In this document: positions 32,209-41,651 of the stretch, piece by piece
How the letters are laid out: every line of letters starts with the position of its first letter
Numbering within the stretch: position 1 is the first letter of the stretch
From: GCA-2717185 sp964474755
GTDB taxonomy: Bacteria; Pseudomonadota; Alphaproteobacteria; UBA8366; GCA-2717185
Reading direction: 5' to 3'
Length of the DNA: 64,000 nucleotides
Assembly: GCA_964474755.1 (NCBI GenBank)
Contig: CAYYUG010000001.1
Span: 62,001 to 126,000 of the forward strand
Notes under the pieces: model-generated
Databases searched by the model: none
Told to the model about the DNA's origin: nothing
What the model saw: the letters and a program-made list of their open reading frames with translations, nothing else
Position numbers and translations under genes: made by a program

Positions 32209-33467
32209 TAACCCAAAAACTCCTGCGTAAATTCAAGCGTTTCCACCAGTGCATCTGCATCCGCCCGCGTGTTATACAGGCCGAAAGACGCCCGTGTCAT
32301 GGCCGTCACGCCCATACGGTCCATCAGGGGTTGTGCACAATGGTGGCCGGCGCGGCAGGCGACACCGCCACGGTCGATTATCGTGGCGATATCGTGCGGA
32401 TGAGCATTCTCCATACTGAAGGAGATCACCGCTGCCTTGTTCGGCGCTGTGCCATAGATCTTAAGCCCTGGGATTGATGTTAGCTTTTGCGTCGTGTAGC
32501 CTAAAAGGTCCTGTTCGTGCGCGGCGATACGGTCCATACCAATCGCCAAGATATAATCAATAGCCGCACCGAGTCCGATCGCCTGCGCTATCATTGGCGT
32601 ACCCGCCTCGAACTTGTTGGGCAATCCGGCCCACGTACTCTCCGCCAGAGTGACCTTCGAGATCATCTCACCACCACCCAGATAAGGTGGCATGGCATTG
32701 AGTAGCTCTTCCTTACCGTACAAAACGCCAACGCCGGACGGACCGTATAACTTATGTCCCGTAATTACATAAAAATCACAATCAATTGCCTGTACGTCGA
32801 CTGGGCTGTGAACGGCAGCCTGGCTTCCATCAAACAGCACCTTGGCTCCGACACTGTGTGCCAGACGAGCAATTTCCGCCGCCGGCGTTACAGTTCCGAG
32901 CACATTCGAGGTATGCGTCATTGCAACGAGCTTAGTGCGTTGGGTTAACAGCTTCTTGAAGTCATCCAGCAGGAACTCACCATCATCGGAAACAGGCGCG
33001 GCTTTCAGCACTAATCCCTTCTCATCTCGCAGCATCTGCCACGGCACAATGTTAGCGTGATGCTCCATAACCGAGATGACGATCTCGTCGCCAGGTTCTA
33101 AGAACTTCCTACCAAAGGTACCTGCGACCATATTAACCGCTTCTGTCGCATTACGGGTGAAGATAACTTCGTGCTCATGCTCTGCATTGATGAAGCGCTG
33201 CACTTTGCCGCGTGCGCCTTCATAGGCTTCAGTCGCCTTTTCTGACATGTAGTGGACGCCGCGATGCACGTTCGCGTATTCGTGCTCATAGACGTACCGC
33301 ACCGCATCGATAACTTGCTGCGGTTTCTGCGCCGAAGCAGCGTTGTCGAGAAAAATCAGAGGTTTGCCATGAACCTGTTCGCTTAGGATTGGAAATTCAT
33401 TTCGGTAGCGGAGGACATCATAGACCATGCTGTTCGCCATCGGCATGGCATGTGCGCTATCACTCAT
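32208..33467 (-). CDS. sufS: Group II cysteine desulfurase SufS
   Basis: SufS removes sulfur from cysteine to give enzyme persulfide and alanine. The 419-residue PLP enzyme has the Schiff-base Lys in VITGHKLYGPSGVGVL near 240 and the catalytic Cys in VACRAGHHCAQPLM near 378; THTSNVLGTVTP and FDGSQAAVHSPVDVQ are PLP-pocket motifs. The RAGHHCAQP loop is the group II form, distinct from the second, IscS/NifS-like desulfurase at 38.6 kb. It lies 12 nt after sufD. Confidence 0.97.
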   Translation of the reverse strand: MSDSAHAMPMANSMVYDVLRYRNEFPILSEQVHGKPLIFLDNAASAQKPQQVIDAVRYVYEHEYANVHRGVHYMSEKATEAYEGARGKVQRFINAEHEHEVIFTRNATEAVNMVAGTFGRKFLEPGDEIVISVMEHHANIVPWQMLRDEKGLVLKAAPVSDDGEFLLDDFKKLLTQRTKLVAMTHTSNVLGTVTPAAEIARLAHSVGAKVLFDGSQAAVHSPVDVQAIDCDFYVITGHKLYGPSGVGVLYGKEELLNAMPPYLGGGEMISKVTLAESTWAGLPNKFEAGTPMIAQAIGLGAAIDYILAIGMDRIAAHEQDLLGYTTQKLTSIPGLKIYGTAPNKAAVISFSMENAHPHDIATIIDRGGVACRAGHHCAQPLMDRMGVTAMTRASFGLYNTRADADALVETLEFTQEFLG

Positions 33468-33479
33468 AACGTTTTATCC

Positions 33480-34775
33480 CTACCCTTCACTTCGTCTTTC
33501 AAGCCAATCATCGACCACGGCTTGAAAGGCTGCGCGTGGCGCATCTACTTGCATTTCGGCCAACGCCTCGCCAACGAAAGCTGCAACCAGCATGCCACGT
33601 GCCGTTTCCAAATCGATGCCACGCGCGCGCAAATAGAACAGCTGCTCTTCCTCGAGCTCACCGGTCGTCGCGCCGTGACTGCATTTTACGTCGTCGGCGT
33701 AGATTTCCAGTTCCGGTTTGGAATCGATCTCTGTGCCTTGCGACAGCAAAAGCGTTTTGTTTAGCTGATGCCCGTCGGTCTTCTGCGAATCCTGGCGCAC
33801 CAAAATCTTACCCTGGAACACGCCTCGCGCGCTTTCATCGAGTACCCCCTTATAGACCTCGCGCGAACTGCTGTTGGGCGCCGCGTGATCAACGAAAGTC
33901 GTGTTGTCGATATGCTGCTCACCGCGCCCCAGATAGGCACCGTTCAGTCGGCATTCTACCCGCTCGCCGAGTTCCGTACGAACCTCGTTGCGCGCGAGCT
34001 TGCCTCCAACCTGCAGAACGAAACTATCGTAGACCGCCCGATCACCAATGCGTACCAGATTTGCAGCGAGATGATACGCCTCCGATCCGTCGTTCTGCAG
34101 CTTATAATGGTTCAGAACAGCGCCATCGCCGACCGATATTTCATTGACACTATTGGTAAAATAGGTCCCATCGCCAACATGGCTCTCAACAATCGTTGCC
34201 ACACTCCCAACGCCCACAACAATCAAGTGTCGTGGGTGAAACGACACCGGTTCACTGCCGGCATGGCCGACCGACACGAGATGCAGTGGCTTGTCTAGCA
34301 CCACCTCATCATCCAGCTTCAGATACAAACCATCCGATAAAAGCCCAGTATTAAGGATCGCCAGCGGCAAGCCTTCCATGTCGCCAATTTGCCCTTCAAG
34401 CGAAGTCTTATCCATACTGAGCTTCGAAGCCAAGCTGTTCACTTCGACCCCTTTCGGTACGCCATTGAACGACGAAAGAGTTGGGGAATACCGCCCATTT
34501 ACAAATACTGCAATGTAGGCATCCGAAAGCGCTGCAGCCCCTTTGGGGATCGTCGCAATTTCGGTGGATTGAGACGCTTCCGCCGCAACGAAGCCAGTAT
34601 GTGCCAATCTTCGCAAATTGGTGTATTTCCACGCCTCAGTCCGCGGCGTGGGCAGACCGGAAGTGCGATAAGATGCCTGTGCATCGCTGCGCAGCTGGTC
34701 TAGCCAAACCGTTCCAGCACCCGGCAGAACCGTGTCGAAAAATTGAAGAAAAGGAACTAATTGCGCCATCGTCAC
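33480..34775 (-). CDS. sufD: Fe-S cluster assembly protein SufD
   Basis: The 431 residues form the beta-helix scaffold typical of SufD; the C-terminal core reads DDVKCSHGATTGELEEEQLF, followed by YLRARGIDLETARGMLV near 365-400. SufD pairs with SufB to form the scaffold served by the SufC ATPase. Its ATG overlaps the sufC stop by 4 nt (ATGA), so translation is coupled. Confidence 0.96.
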   Translation of the reverse strand: MTMAQLVPFLQFFDTVLPGAGTVWLDQLRSDAQASYRTSGLPTPRTEAWKYTNLRRLAHTGFVAAEASQSTEIATIPKGAAALSDAYIAVFVNGRYSPTLSSFNGVPKGVEVNSLASKLSMDKTSLEGQIGDMEGLPLAILNTGLLSDGLYLKLDDEVVLDKPLHLVSVGHAGSEPVSFHPRHLIVVGVGSVATIVESHVGDGTYFTNSVNEISVGDGAVLNHYKLQNDGSEAYHLAANLVRIGDRAVYDSFVLQVGGKLARNEVRTELGERVECRLNGAYLGRGEQHIDNTTFVDHAAPNSSSREVYKGVLDESARGVFQGKILVRQDSQKTDGHQLNKTLLLSQGTEIDSKPELEIYADDVKCSHGATTGELEEEQLFYLRARGIDLETARGMLVAAFVGEALAEMQVDAPRAAFQAVVDDWLERRSEG

Positions 34776-35530
34776 GCGGCCTCTGCTCCGGCGAAGGAGG
34801 CGTAACCCTTCTCTTCCAGTTCCAATGCTAGCATCTTATCGCCGGACTGGATTATCTTGCCGCCGGCCAAGATATGCACCTGGTCCGGCACGATGTGGTC
34901 GAGCAGGCGTTGGTAGTGGGTGATTATCAGCATGCTGCGCTCTGCCCCGCGCAGTGCGTTGACGCCGTCTGCGACGATCTTCAGAGCATCGATATCAAGG
35001 CCAGAATCCGTCTCGTCCAAAACGGAAAATTTCGGCTCCAGCACCGCCATCTGCAGCACCTCATTGCGCTTCTTCTCGCCACCGGAGAAACCTACATTGA
35101 GGGCGCGCCGCAGCATATCATCATTAATGTTCAGCGCGCCGGCCTTCTCGCGCACGAACTTAAGGAACTGCATGGCGTCGAGCGCTCCCTCCCCACGATG
35201 CTCCCGCACCGCATTGACGGCTGTCTTCAAAAACGTCGTCGTCGCAACACCCGGGATCTCGACGGGATATTGGAAGGCGAGGAACATGCCGGACCTAGCG
35301 CGTTCATCCACCGCCATTTCCAACAGATTTTGCCCGTCAAACAAAACCTGTCCCGAGGTCACTTCGTACCCGTCCCGCCCCGCCAACACATATGACAGCG
35401 TGCTCTTGCCCGAGCCGTTCGGGCCCATAATCGCGTGCACTTCACCTGCGTCGATAGTGAGATCAATCCCTTTGAGAATTTCCTTCCCGTCGACAGTGGC
35501 GTGTAGATCACAAATTTCGATCAATGACAT
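34772..35530 (-). CDS. sufC: Fe-S assembly ATPase SufC
   Basis: An ABC-type ATPase of 252 residues: Walker A IMGPNGSGKSTLS near 38, signature GFSGGEKKRNEVLQ near 148, Walker B FSVLDETDSGLDID near 173 and the H-loop IITHYQRLLDH. It has no membrane partner; it drives conformational change in the SufB-SufD scaffold. It lies 49 nt after sufB and overlaps sufD. Confidence 0.98.
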   Translation of the reverse strand: MSLIEICDLHATVDGKEILKGIDLTIDAGEVHAIMGPNGSGKSTLSYVLAGRDGYEVTSGQVLFDGQNLLEMAVDERARSGMFLAFQYPVEIPGVATTTFLKTAVNAVREHRGEGALDAMQFLKFVREKAGALNINDDMLRRALNVGFSGGEKKRNEVLQMAVLEPKFSVLDETDSGLDIDALKIVADGVNALRGAERSMLIITHYQRLLDHIVPDQVHILAGGKIIQSGDKMLALELEEKGYASFAGAEAA

Positions 35531-35579
35531 ACTGTATGTTCCCGGACTTTAAATTGCCTGACGTCTTGCGTTTTTGCGC

Positions 35580-37037
35580 TTAGCCCACACTGCCTTCCAG
35601 GCTGATACCGATTAGTTTTTGCGCCTCTACGGCGAACTCCATCGGCAGCGTTTTCATAACTTCCTTGCAAAACCCATTGACTATGACTGACACCGCCTCT
35701 TCCGTCGATAATCCGCGTTGCGAACAGTAGAAAAGTTGGTCCTCGCTAATTTTCGCCGTCGTCGCCTCGTGCTCGACACGCGCAGACGGGTTGCTGGTCT
35801 CAATATAGGGCACGGTGTGCGCACCACATTGATCACCTATCAAAAGGCTGTCGCATTGCGTGAAGTTGCGCGCCCCTTCCGCGCTGGCCATGACCTTGAC
35901 AAGGCCTCGATAGCTTTGATCGGCTCGGCCGGCAGATATGCCCTTAGAAATGATCGTCGAGCGGGTGTTCTTGCCAATATGGATCATCTTCGTGCCGGTA
36001 TCAGCTTGCTGTCGGTTCGCCGTAATCGCAACGGAATAAAACTCACCGACTGAGTTGTCGCCCATCAACAAGCAACTTGGATATTTCCAGGTAATCGCCG
36101 AACCGGTCTCAACCTGCGTCCAAGCAATCTTTGAATTATTGCCACGACAGGCGCCCCGCTTGGTGACGAAGTTGTAGATTCCACCGCGACCTTCTTCGTC
36201 ACCCGGATACCAGTTTTGCACGGTTGAATATTTGATCTCTGCGTCGTCCAGCGCAACCAATTCAACAACCGCCGCGTGCAACTGATGCTCATCGCGTTGC
36301 GGCGCCGTGCAGCCTTCAAGGTAGCTTACATAGGAGCCTTCATCGGCGATAATTAGGGTGCGCTCGAATTGCCCGGTGTTCTCCGCATTGATCCGAAAAT
36401 AGGTCGACAGTTCCATAGGGCAGCGCACGCCCTTAGGAATGTAAACGAAAGAACCGTCTGTGAAGACGGCACAATTTAGGCAGGCGTGCTTATTGTCTGC
36501 ATAAGGGACGACAGAGCCGAGATATTTTTTCACCAGTTCCGGGTGTTCCTGCACAGCTTCCGAGAAGGAGCAGAAAATAACCCCTACTTCTTCCAACTTC
36601 TTTTTGTAGGTCGTAGCTACCGAGACGCTGTCAAAAACAGCATCGACTGCAATACCGGCCAGCACTTCCTGTTCACGCAGCGGGATACCAAGCTTCTCGT
36701 AGGTCTCGAGTAGTTTTGGGTCAACCTCATCAAGGTTTTTCGGCTTTTCGGCGTCCGACTTAGGAGCGGAAAAATAATAGGCATCCTGATAGTCAATCGG
36801 AGAAAATTCGACCTTCGCCCATTCCGGTTCCGGCATCGTTAGCCAGTAGCGGTAGGCTTTCAGACGCCATTCCAACATCCATTCCGGCTCATCCTTTTTC
36901 GCCGAAATAAAGCGTATAGTGTCTTCATTCAGGCCCTTCGGCGCGCTTTCCTGCTCAATATCGGTGACGAAGCCATGCTTATAGCCATCCCCCGAGATAG
37001 AGCTGACCTGTTCCAGCGTTTCCGTGCTAACCGCCAT
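35580..37037 (-). CDS. sufB: Fe-S cluster assembly protein SufB
   Basis: The 485-residue SufB scaffold has the segment NKHACLNCAVFTDGSFVYIP near 200, the GSYVSYLEGCTAPQRDEHQL segment near 265 with the conserved Cys, and the terminal core HEATTAKISEDQLFYCSQRG near 420. It assembles [4Fe-4S] or [2Fe-2S] clusters with SufC and SufD. Only 2 nt separate it from sufR, so the regulator and its target are transcribed together. Confidence 0.98.
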   Translation of the reverse strand: MAVSTETLEQVSSISGDGYKHGFVTDIEQESAPKGLNEDTIRFISAKKDEPEWMLEWRLKAYRYWLTMPEPEWAKVEFSPIDYQDAYYFSAPKSDAEKPKNLDEVDPKLLETYEKLGIPLREQEVLAGIAVDAVFDSVSVATTYKKKLEEVGVIFCSFSEAVQEHPELVKKYLGSVVPYADNKHACLNCAVFTDGSFVYIPKGVRCPMELSTYFRINAENTGQFERTLIIADEGSYVSYLEGCTAPQRDEHQLHAAVVELVALDDAEIKYSTVQNWYPGDEEGRGGIYNFVTKRGACRGNNSKIAWTQVETGSAITWKYPSCLLMGDNSVGEFYSVAITANRQQADTGTKMIHIGKNTRSTIISKGISAGRADQSYRGLVKVMASAEGARNFTQCDSLLIGDQCGAHTVPYIETSNPSARVEHEATTAKISEDQLFYCSQRGLSTEEAVSVIVNGFCKEVMKTLPMEFAVEAQKLIGISLEGSVG

Positions 37038-37039
37038 TG

Positions 37040-37504
37040 CTAAACTTGCCCCCGCGCTTCTACCGATGTTTCTGATTTCAACGGCGGTAGTTCCTCAAAA
37101 CCCGCATAGACCAAATCGGAAAGTGAAACTGCCTCGAGCGCGCCTCGGATCGCATCGTTGACCTTTTCCCATCCGCCGCGGATCGGACACAGACTTTCGA
37201 CCTGACAATGAGTATCCGACGCCTCAACACAGGCCGTCAAAGCAACTGGTCCTTCCAATGCTTCAACGATTGCCGCGACAGAAATTTCGTCCGGCCCGCA
37301 CGACAAGCTATAACCCCCATGGGCGCCACGATGCGACACAACAAGATCGCTGCGTGCCAAGGTTTTCAATACTTTGCTGACCATCGGCGCCGGCAACCCT
37401 GTAACTTCAGCGAGTTCGGGCGCCGTCATTAAGCTATTACTGCGGTGAGCCATCTGCGAGAGAACCACCACACCGTAGTCTATCATTCGACTAAGTTTTA
37501 GCAC
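37040..37504 (-). CDS. sufR: Rrf2-family SUF regulator
   Basis: The 154-residue Rrf2 repressor has the winged helix (residues 1-70) opening LKLSRMIDYGVVVLSQMAHR, and three cysteines spaced CVEASDTHCQVESLC near 98-112. These can hold a [2Fe-2S] cluster, as in IscR. It should sense Fe-S status and control the operon that it heads. The start is GTG at 37504; MLKL.R..DYG is the standard N-terminus of SUF-type regulators (TIGR02944-like), which decides it. No convincing operator could be placed in the 117-nt upstream spacer. Confidence 0.95.
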   Translation of the reverse strand: MLKLSRMIDYGVVVLSQMAHRSNSLMTAPELAEVTGLPAPMVSKVLKTLARSDLVVSHRGAHGGYSLSCGPDEISVAAIVEALEGPVALTACVEASDTHCQVESLCPIRGGWEKVNDAIRGALEAVSLSDLVYAGFEELPPLKSETSVEARGQV

Positions 37505-37621
37505 GCCAATTCCAATCTGTACCTAATCAGTGCTGTTTAGAAAATGTTTCATTTGATAGGTTATTTCAAGCCCTATACTGCGGTTTTTTCCGTAAATCTA
37601 AATTTTTTGGAATTCCCTACA

Positions 37622-38302
37622 TTATCCGGCAGCGTCAATGCCCATTTGCCAGAATCCTGCCTCCAACCTGGTCGCTTCGGAAAAGATGCGGGTTAGACTT
37701 TCTGTTCGGCCTGCCCCACCTCGCCGTTGCAAGAGCCGGTCGAGTTGCGCTGCATGCGCGTGGGCGACTTCCTGATAGTCGTCGGCAGCGTAACTGTCGA
37801 TCCATTCCTGGTAGGGATTGTCTTTATCCCGAGCCGCCGCGTTTTCAACGAGCCATACGCCAATTTCTGCATAACCAATAACGCATGGGGCCAATGCCGT
37901 TGCAAGGTCAAGTGAATCGCCGGACAGACCACACTCCAAAACATATCGCGTATACGCCATATTAGCCGGATCCTCCGGTAGTGCCGCCATCTCAGGTTCG
38001 CTAATACCCCAACGTTCACAAAAAGCGACATGCAGCCCCATCTCGGTATCCAAAATTGCGGAAACGGCACCCGCAGCCAATCGCAGTTCCTCAAGGTCCT
38101 CGGCTTTGAATGCAGACAGTGCATATGCTCGAGCGAAATGCATCAGAAACAGATAGTCCTGCTGCAGATAATAGCGAAATGATGTCTCAGGCAGCGTGCC
38201 TGCGCCCAACTCCAGAACGAACCGGTGTCTGGTATACGCTTCCCAATCGGACTGACAGGCCGACTTCAGACGATTAAACAGCGCGTATTCCAAATTGTTC
38301 AT
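37622..38302 (-). CDS. tenA: TenA/thiaminase II family protein
   Basis: TenA hydrolyses aminopyrimidine breakdown products of thiamine for salvage to HMP. The 226-residue all-helical protein has the active-site Cys in ALAPCVIGYAEIG near 138, with the YLQQDYLFL motif near 45 and a C-terminal Glu region (RLEAGFWQMG). The ATG overlaps the ferredoxin stop by 4 nt. No other thiamine genes are near; its placement between Fe-S genes is unusual. The older name 'transcriptional activator' should be discounted. Confidence 0.93.
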   Translation of the reverse strand: MNNLEYALFNRLKSACQSDWEAYTRHRFVLELGAGTLPETSFRYYLQQDYLFLMHFARAYALSAFKAEDLEELRLAAGAVSAILDTEMGLHVAFCERWGISEPEMAALPEDPANMAYTRYVLECGLSGDSLDLATALAPCVIGYAEIGVWLVENAAARDKDNPYQEWIDSYAADDYQEVAHAHAAQLDRLLQRRGGAGRTESLTRIFSEATRLEAGFWQMGIDAAG

Positions 38303-38631
38303 CTCAAAAGAATATTATGAATTACCGGCGGCAAGCGGACTGTCAGACCATCAAGGGAGTTGCTCAGCGTAATTTGACAACCTAACCGCGATGTCCGGGT
38401 CAGGCCGACCGCCAAGTCAAGCATATCTTCTTCGTCCTCCTCTGGCGGCAGCAACTTACCATGCCATTCCTGTTCGACGATAACGTGACAAGTAGAACAG
38501 GCCATGACGCCTTCACACGCTCCTTCGATATCAATATCGTTGCGGTGCGCAACTTCCAAGATCGTCGAGCCAGATGGCGCATCGACTTCCTTGTGAGCGC
38601 CATTAGCCTCGATGAAAACCATCTTCACCAT
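38299..38631 (-). CDS. fdx: [2Fe-2S] ferredoxin (adrenodoxin/Isc-type)
   Basis: The 110-residue ferredoxin has cluster ligands C-x5-C-x2-C in EGACEGVMACSTCHVI near 37-46 and the fourth Cys in RLGCQITL near 82. The HNDIDIEGACEG motif is typical of Isc/adrenodoxin-type ferredoxins that supply electrons for Fe-S assembly. It lies 10 nt after the nifS-like gene and overlaps tenA, forming a three-gene unit with a cysteine desulfurase. Confidence 0.96.
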   Translation of the reverse strand: MVKMVFIEANGAHKEVDAPSGSTILEVAHRNDIDIEGACEGVMACSTCHVIVEQEWHGKLLPPEEDEEDMLDLAVGLTRTSRLGCQITLSNSLDGLTVRLPPVIHNILLR

Positions 38632-38641
38632 TCTCTTTCTC

Positions 38642-39751
38642 CTATGCGGCGGGGCGCCGACCAGTGCGGGCGCTCAAGTCTGATAGCACCGTAATGAGGC
38701 GCGCCACATCGTCCTTTGTATTTTCCGGACCAAGACTAACGCGGATCGCACACCCAGCTAGCGCTTCTGGTACGCCCATCGCCAACAAAACATGGCTTGG
38801 GGTCACCTTGCCTGACGAGCAGGCTGAGCCAGCACTGACTGCAATTCCTGCCAAATCTAGCGCCATGATCTGCGTTTCAGACCGCAAGCCCGGCACAGCA
38901 AAACAGCTCGTATTAGGAAGCCGCATTGCGCGGTTTCCATAAATTATAGCGTCAGGCAATGACTGGACCAATGCCGCTTCCAGACCGTCACGCAACATCG
39001 CGACTTCCTGCATATGAGCTAAATCCTCGCGTACCAGTCGGGCAGCAACCCCGAAGCCTACAATTCCTGCGACGTTCTCGGTTCCCGCCCGGCGTCCTCG
39101 TTCCTGCCCGCCTCCTTTGATTTGCGAAAGCACCGGCATGTCCTCACCAAGTACCAACGCGCCAATGCCCTGAGGTCCGCCCAGCTTATGAGCAGACAAG
39201 CTGGCCATGGAGGCGCCCAATGCCGGTACATCTATCGCGATGCGCCCCGCCGCTTGCACCACATCAGTGTGAACTATGGCACCTGCTTCATTGGCAATGG
39301 TAACGATGTCAACAACTGGTTGGACCACACCCGTTTCGTTGTTTGCCAACATCACGCATACCAATGGCGCTGGAGCGGATAAAGTATGCCGCAACGCGGC
39401 CAAATCGACCACACCGTCAGTATCTACCGGCAAACGGTTCCCACACTGATCAGCCTGCAGCACAGAATCGTGTTCTATCGCAGAAACGATAATTGGATGC
39501 CGACCCGACGCCTTGAGGGCCAGATTGTTCGCCTCTGTGCCACCGCTGGTAAAGATCACCCGGTCGGCAGTAACACCTACAAGGATTGCGACTTCCGCAC
39601 GTGCATCTTCGATGAGTTGGCGATGGCGCCGGCCAAAGGCGTGCACCGACGACGCGTTACCCACTTGCTGCATCACATCGGTCATCGCATCAATAACTGC
39701 CTGCCGCATCGGCGACGATGCATTGTGATCGAGGTAGACGGGAGCGTGCAT
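38642..39751 (-). CDS. Group I cysteine desulfurase, NifS/IscS-like
   Basis: A 369-residue PLP enzyme: YLDHNASSPMRQAV at the N-terminus, SGGTEANNLALK near 70, the Schiff-base Lys in SLSAHKLGGPQGIGAL near 190 and the catalytic Cys in VSAGSACSSGKVTPSHV near 310. It is a second desulfurase beside SufS and, being IscS-like, is a good candidate for tRNA thiolation with MnmA and for supplying the ferredoxin-linked system. I chose the ATG at 39751; a TTG at 39778 extends it by nine codons. It begins a nifS-fdx-tenA unit downstream of cysE. Confidence 0.94.
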   Translation of the reverse strand: MHAPVYLDHNASSPMRQAVIDAMTDVMQQVGNASSVHAFGRRHRQLIEDARAEVAILVGVTADRVIFTSGGTEANNLALKASGRHPIIVSAIEHDSVLQADQCGNRLPVDTDGVVDLAALRHTLSAPAPLVCVMLANNETGVVQPVVDIVTIANEAGAIVHTDVVQAAGRIAIDVPALGASMASLSAHKLGGPQGIGALVLGEDMPVLSQIKGGGQERGRRAGTENVAGIVGFGVAARLVREDLAHMQEVAMLRDGLEAALVQSLPDAIIYGNRAMRLPNTSCFAVPGLRSETQIMALDLAGIAVSAGSACSSGKVTPSHVLLAMGVPEALAGCAIRVSLGPENTKDDVARLITVLSDLSARTGRRPAA

Positions 39752-40045
39752 CTGTCTCTGTGTATCCAGTTTTGACAATCTGTTCTGGCGCTATCGCGCG
39801 TGCCCGCTGTTTGCAATAAACAATTCCGCTGAATCCTGGCACTCGTCTCTCACAAACGCCTGAGACAGTGACTAAACCTAGTAATCAGATAGCAATATCG
39901 GCATGCGCAATTGGCTTTCTATCACTTTGCATGAAGAAATTGACCATGGACGTCAAAGAATAATGTCCTTTCGCAGTCAACCGCACAGTGACGTCCTTCC
40001 CGTGTTCAAGCTGGTACTACCCGCCTCGCCGCCCGTAGCGACCTA

Positions 40046-40798
40046 TTATTTTTCATTATGGGTGACCGCACTAGCATCATCATTGTCGAAACCGATTGCA
40101 GTTCCCGAGGCCGAGAACCCGGTTTCCCGCCTCTCCATTTCTTCGATCTGCGCTTTGAGCATAGTGACCTGGTCCATGAGTCCATCAAGCGCGCGCGCAA
40201 CAGGATCCGTGATATCACCGATCGGCGTACCATACGGCGCGAATTGCTCTGGATCGCCTACAGCTTGCCGAACTACAGCTCGCCCCGGAATCCCGACGAC
40301 GGTCACACCCTCTGGCACGTCTTTAGTCACAACAGAGTTGGCACCAATTCGTGCGCCTCGGCCAATGGTGATCGGACCGAGGACCTGCGCTCCCGATCCA
40401 ACGATGACGCCATCCAGCAATGTCGGGTGTCGCTTCTGCTCCCGCTGACTGTCGCTATCGACTGCCGGTGAAACACCACCCAGTGTCACATCGTGATAAA
40501 GCGTAACATCTTTGCCAATCTCCGCCGTTTCACCGACTACCACGCCCATACCATGATCTACGAAGAAACGCTGACCGATCTTCGCAGCGGGGTGAATCTC
40601 GATGCCCGTCAGAAAACGGCCAGCATGCGAAATTAATCGACCGAGCACACGCCATCCACGCCGCCACAGCCAACTGGCTATGCGATGCATGGTAATGGCG
40701 TGAAACCCGGGGTAGCAAAGAATTACTTCAATTGACGACCGTGCTGCGGGGTCCCGCTCTTTAATGCCTCGAATTTCTTCGCGGATAGTATTGAACAT
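40046..40798 (-). CDS. cysE: Serine O-acetyltransferase
   Basis: CysE makes O-acetylserine, the committed step to cysteine. The 250-residue protein has the left-handed beta-helix with hexapeptide repeats (VIVGSGAQVLGPITIGRGAR) and the SAT signature HGMGVVVGETAEIG near 78, followed by LYHDVTLGG. The N-terminal helical domain is short, as in the CysE type paired with suf/isc genes. It lies 295 nt upstream of the cysteine desulfurase, in the same direction, linking cysteine supply to sulfur mobilisation. Confidence 0.96.
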   Translation of the reverse strand: MFNTIREEIRGIKERDPAARSSIEVILCYPGFHAITMHRIASWLWRRGWRVLGRLISHAGRFLTGIEIHPAAKIGQRFFVDHGMGVVVGETAEIGKDVTLYHDVTLGGVSPAVDSDSQREQKRHPTLLDGVIVGSGAQVLGPITIGRGARIGANSVVTKDVPEGVTVVGIPGRAVVRQAVGDPEQFAPYGTPIGDITDPVARALDGLMDQVTMLKAQIEEMERRETGFSASGTAIGFDNDDASAVTHNEK

Positions 40799-40838
40799 TA
40801 CGCACCGTGCTTATGTTATAAGCAGTCGCCGATTTAAC

Positions 40839-40866
40839 GATATAAGTGCCTGATTAAGACAGTCAA
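40839..40866 (-). promoter_or_regulatory. Candidate sigma70 promoter of cysE
   Basis: On the minus strand TTGACT (40861-40866) and TATATC (40839-40844) are separated by 16 nt, about 40 nt before the cysE ATG. The -35 box matches consensus at 5 of 6 and the -10 box at 4 of 6. This is prediction by eye only. Confidence 0.4.
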
Positions 40867-40996
40867 GTCCTCTTAATTCCGTTTATCCTTGTTGCACAAA
40901 GGCTTGGCAAGTAAAAATGCTGCATTTCAGCAAATAGCCAACCGTTCGTCCCACATCGGATGGTGGATGAGAAGCAAGTAAACAACCGGAGATCCC

Positions 40997-41650
40997 ATGC
41001 CAGAAGTGACAATCAATGGCCCGGAAGGCCGTATCGAAGGCCGTTATTTCCATTCCAAGACCCCAAATGCGCCGATCGCCCTGTTCTTACATCCGCATCC
41101 GCAGTACAGCGGCACGATGAATAACAAGGTGGTCTACTCGCTCTACCACGCCTTCGCTAAACGAGGCTTCTCCTGCTTGCGGTTCAATTTCCGTGGTATT
41201 GGAAGATCGCAAGGGGCCTTTTCGCGCGGCGAAGGTGAAATGTCCGACGCAGCCTCGGCGTTAGACTGGCTGCAAAGCAACAACGCTGACGCACCACAAT
41301 GCTGGATCGCTGGATTCTCATTTGGCGCCTGGATCGGCATGCAACTACTGATGCGCCGGCCGGAGATCAGCGGTTTTATTTCTGTCGCCCCACCCGCCAA
41401 TATGTATGACTTTTCTTTCCTGGCCCCCTGCCCTGCCTCGGGTTTGGTCATTCAAGGGGCCGAAGACGAAATAGTCCCACTGGATTCTGTTGAGAAGCTG
41501 ATCGACAAACTGCGTCAGCAAAAAGGCATTACGATTGACCACCGTATCGTCCCCGGCGCCAATCATTTTTTTCACGGGGCGATGGACACTTTGGTCGACC
41601 ACGTAGGTAATTATATCGACTCCGCGGTGGGCGAAAAAGCCGGCGCCTGA
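40997..41650 (+). CDS. Alpha/beta hydrolase (COG2945-type)
   Basis: The 217-residue alpha/beta hydrolase has the oxyanion region FLHPHPQYSGTMNNKVVY near 30, LRFNFRGIGRSQG near 60, the nucleophile Ser in IAGFSFGAWIG near 105, an acid in IQGAEDEIVP near 153 and the His in VPGANHFFHG near 185. This is the COG2945 family, of unknown natural substrate. It is divergent from cysE across 198 nt. The ATG has a CCGGAG site 7 nt upstream. It converges with anmK. Confidence 0.92.
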   Translation: MPEVTINGPEGRIEGRYFHSKTPNAPIALFLHPHPQYSGTMNNKVVYSLYHAFAKRGFSCLRFNFRGIGRSQGAFSRGEGEMSDAASALDWLQSNNADAPQCWIAGFSFGAWIGMQLLMRRPEISGFISVAPPANMYDFSFLAPCPASGLVIQGAEDEIVPLDSVEKLIDKLRQQKGITIDHRIVPGANHFFHGAMDTLVDHVGNYIDSAVGEKAGA

Positions 41651-41651
41651 A

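Noticed and set aside
37505..37621. Possible SufR/IscR operator (CCTATCA ... TGATTAGG) upstream of sufR
   Set aside because: The inverted repeat is short and imperfect with a wide spacer, and I cannot match it to a defined Rrf2-family box by eye.
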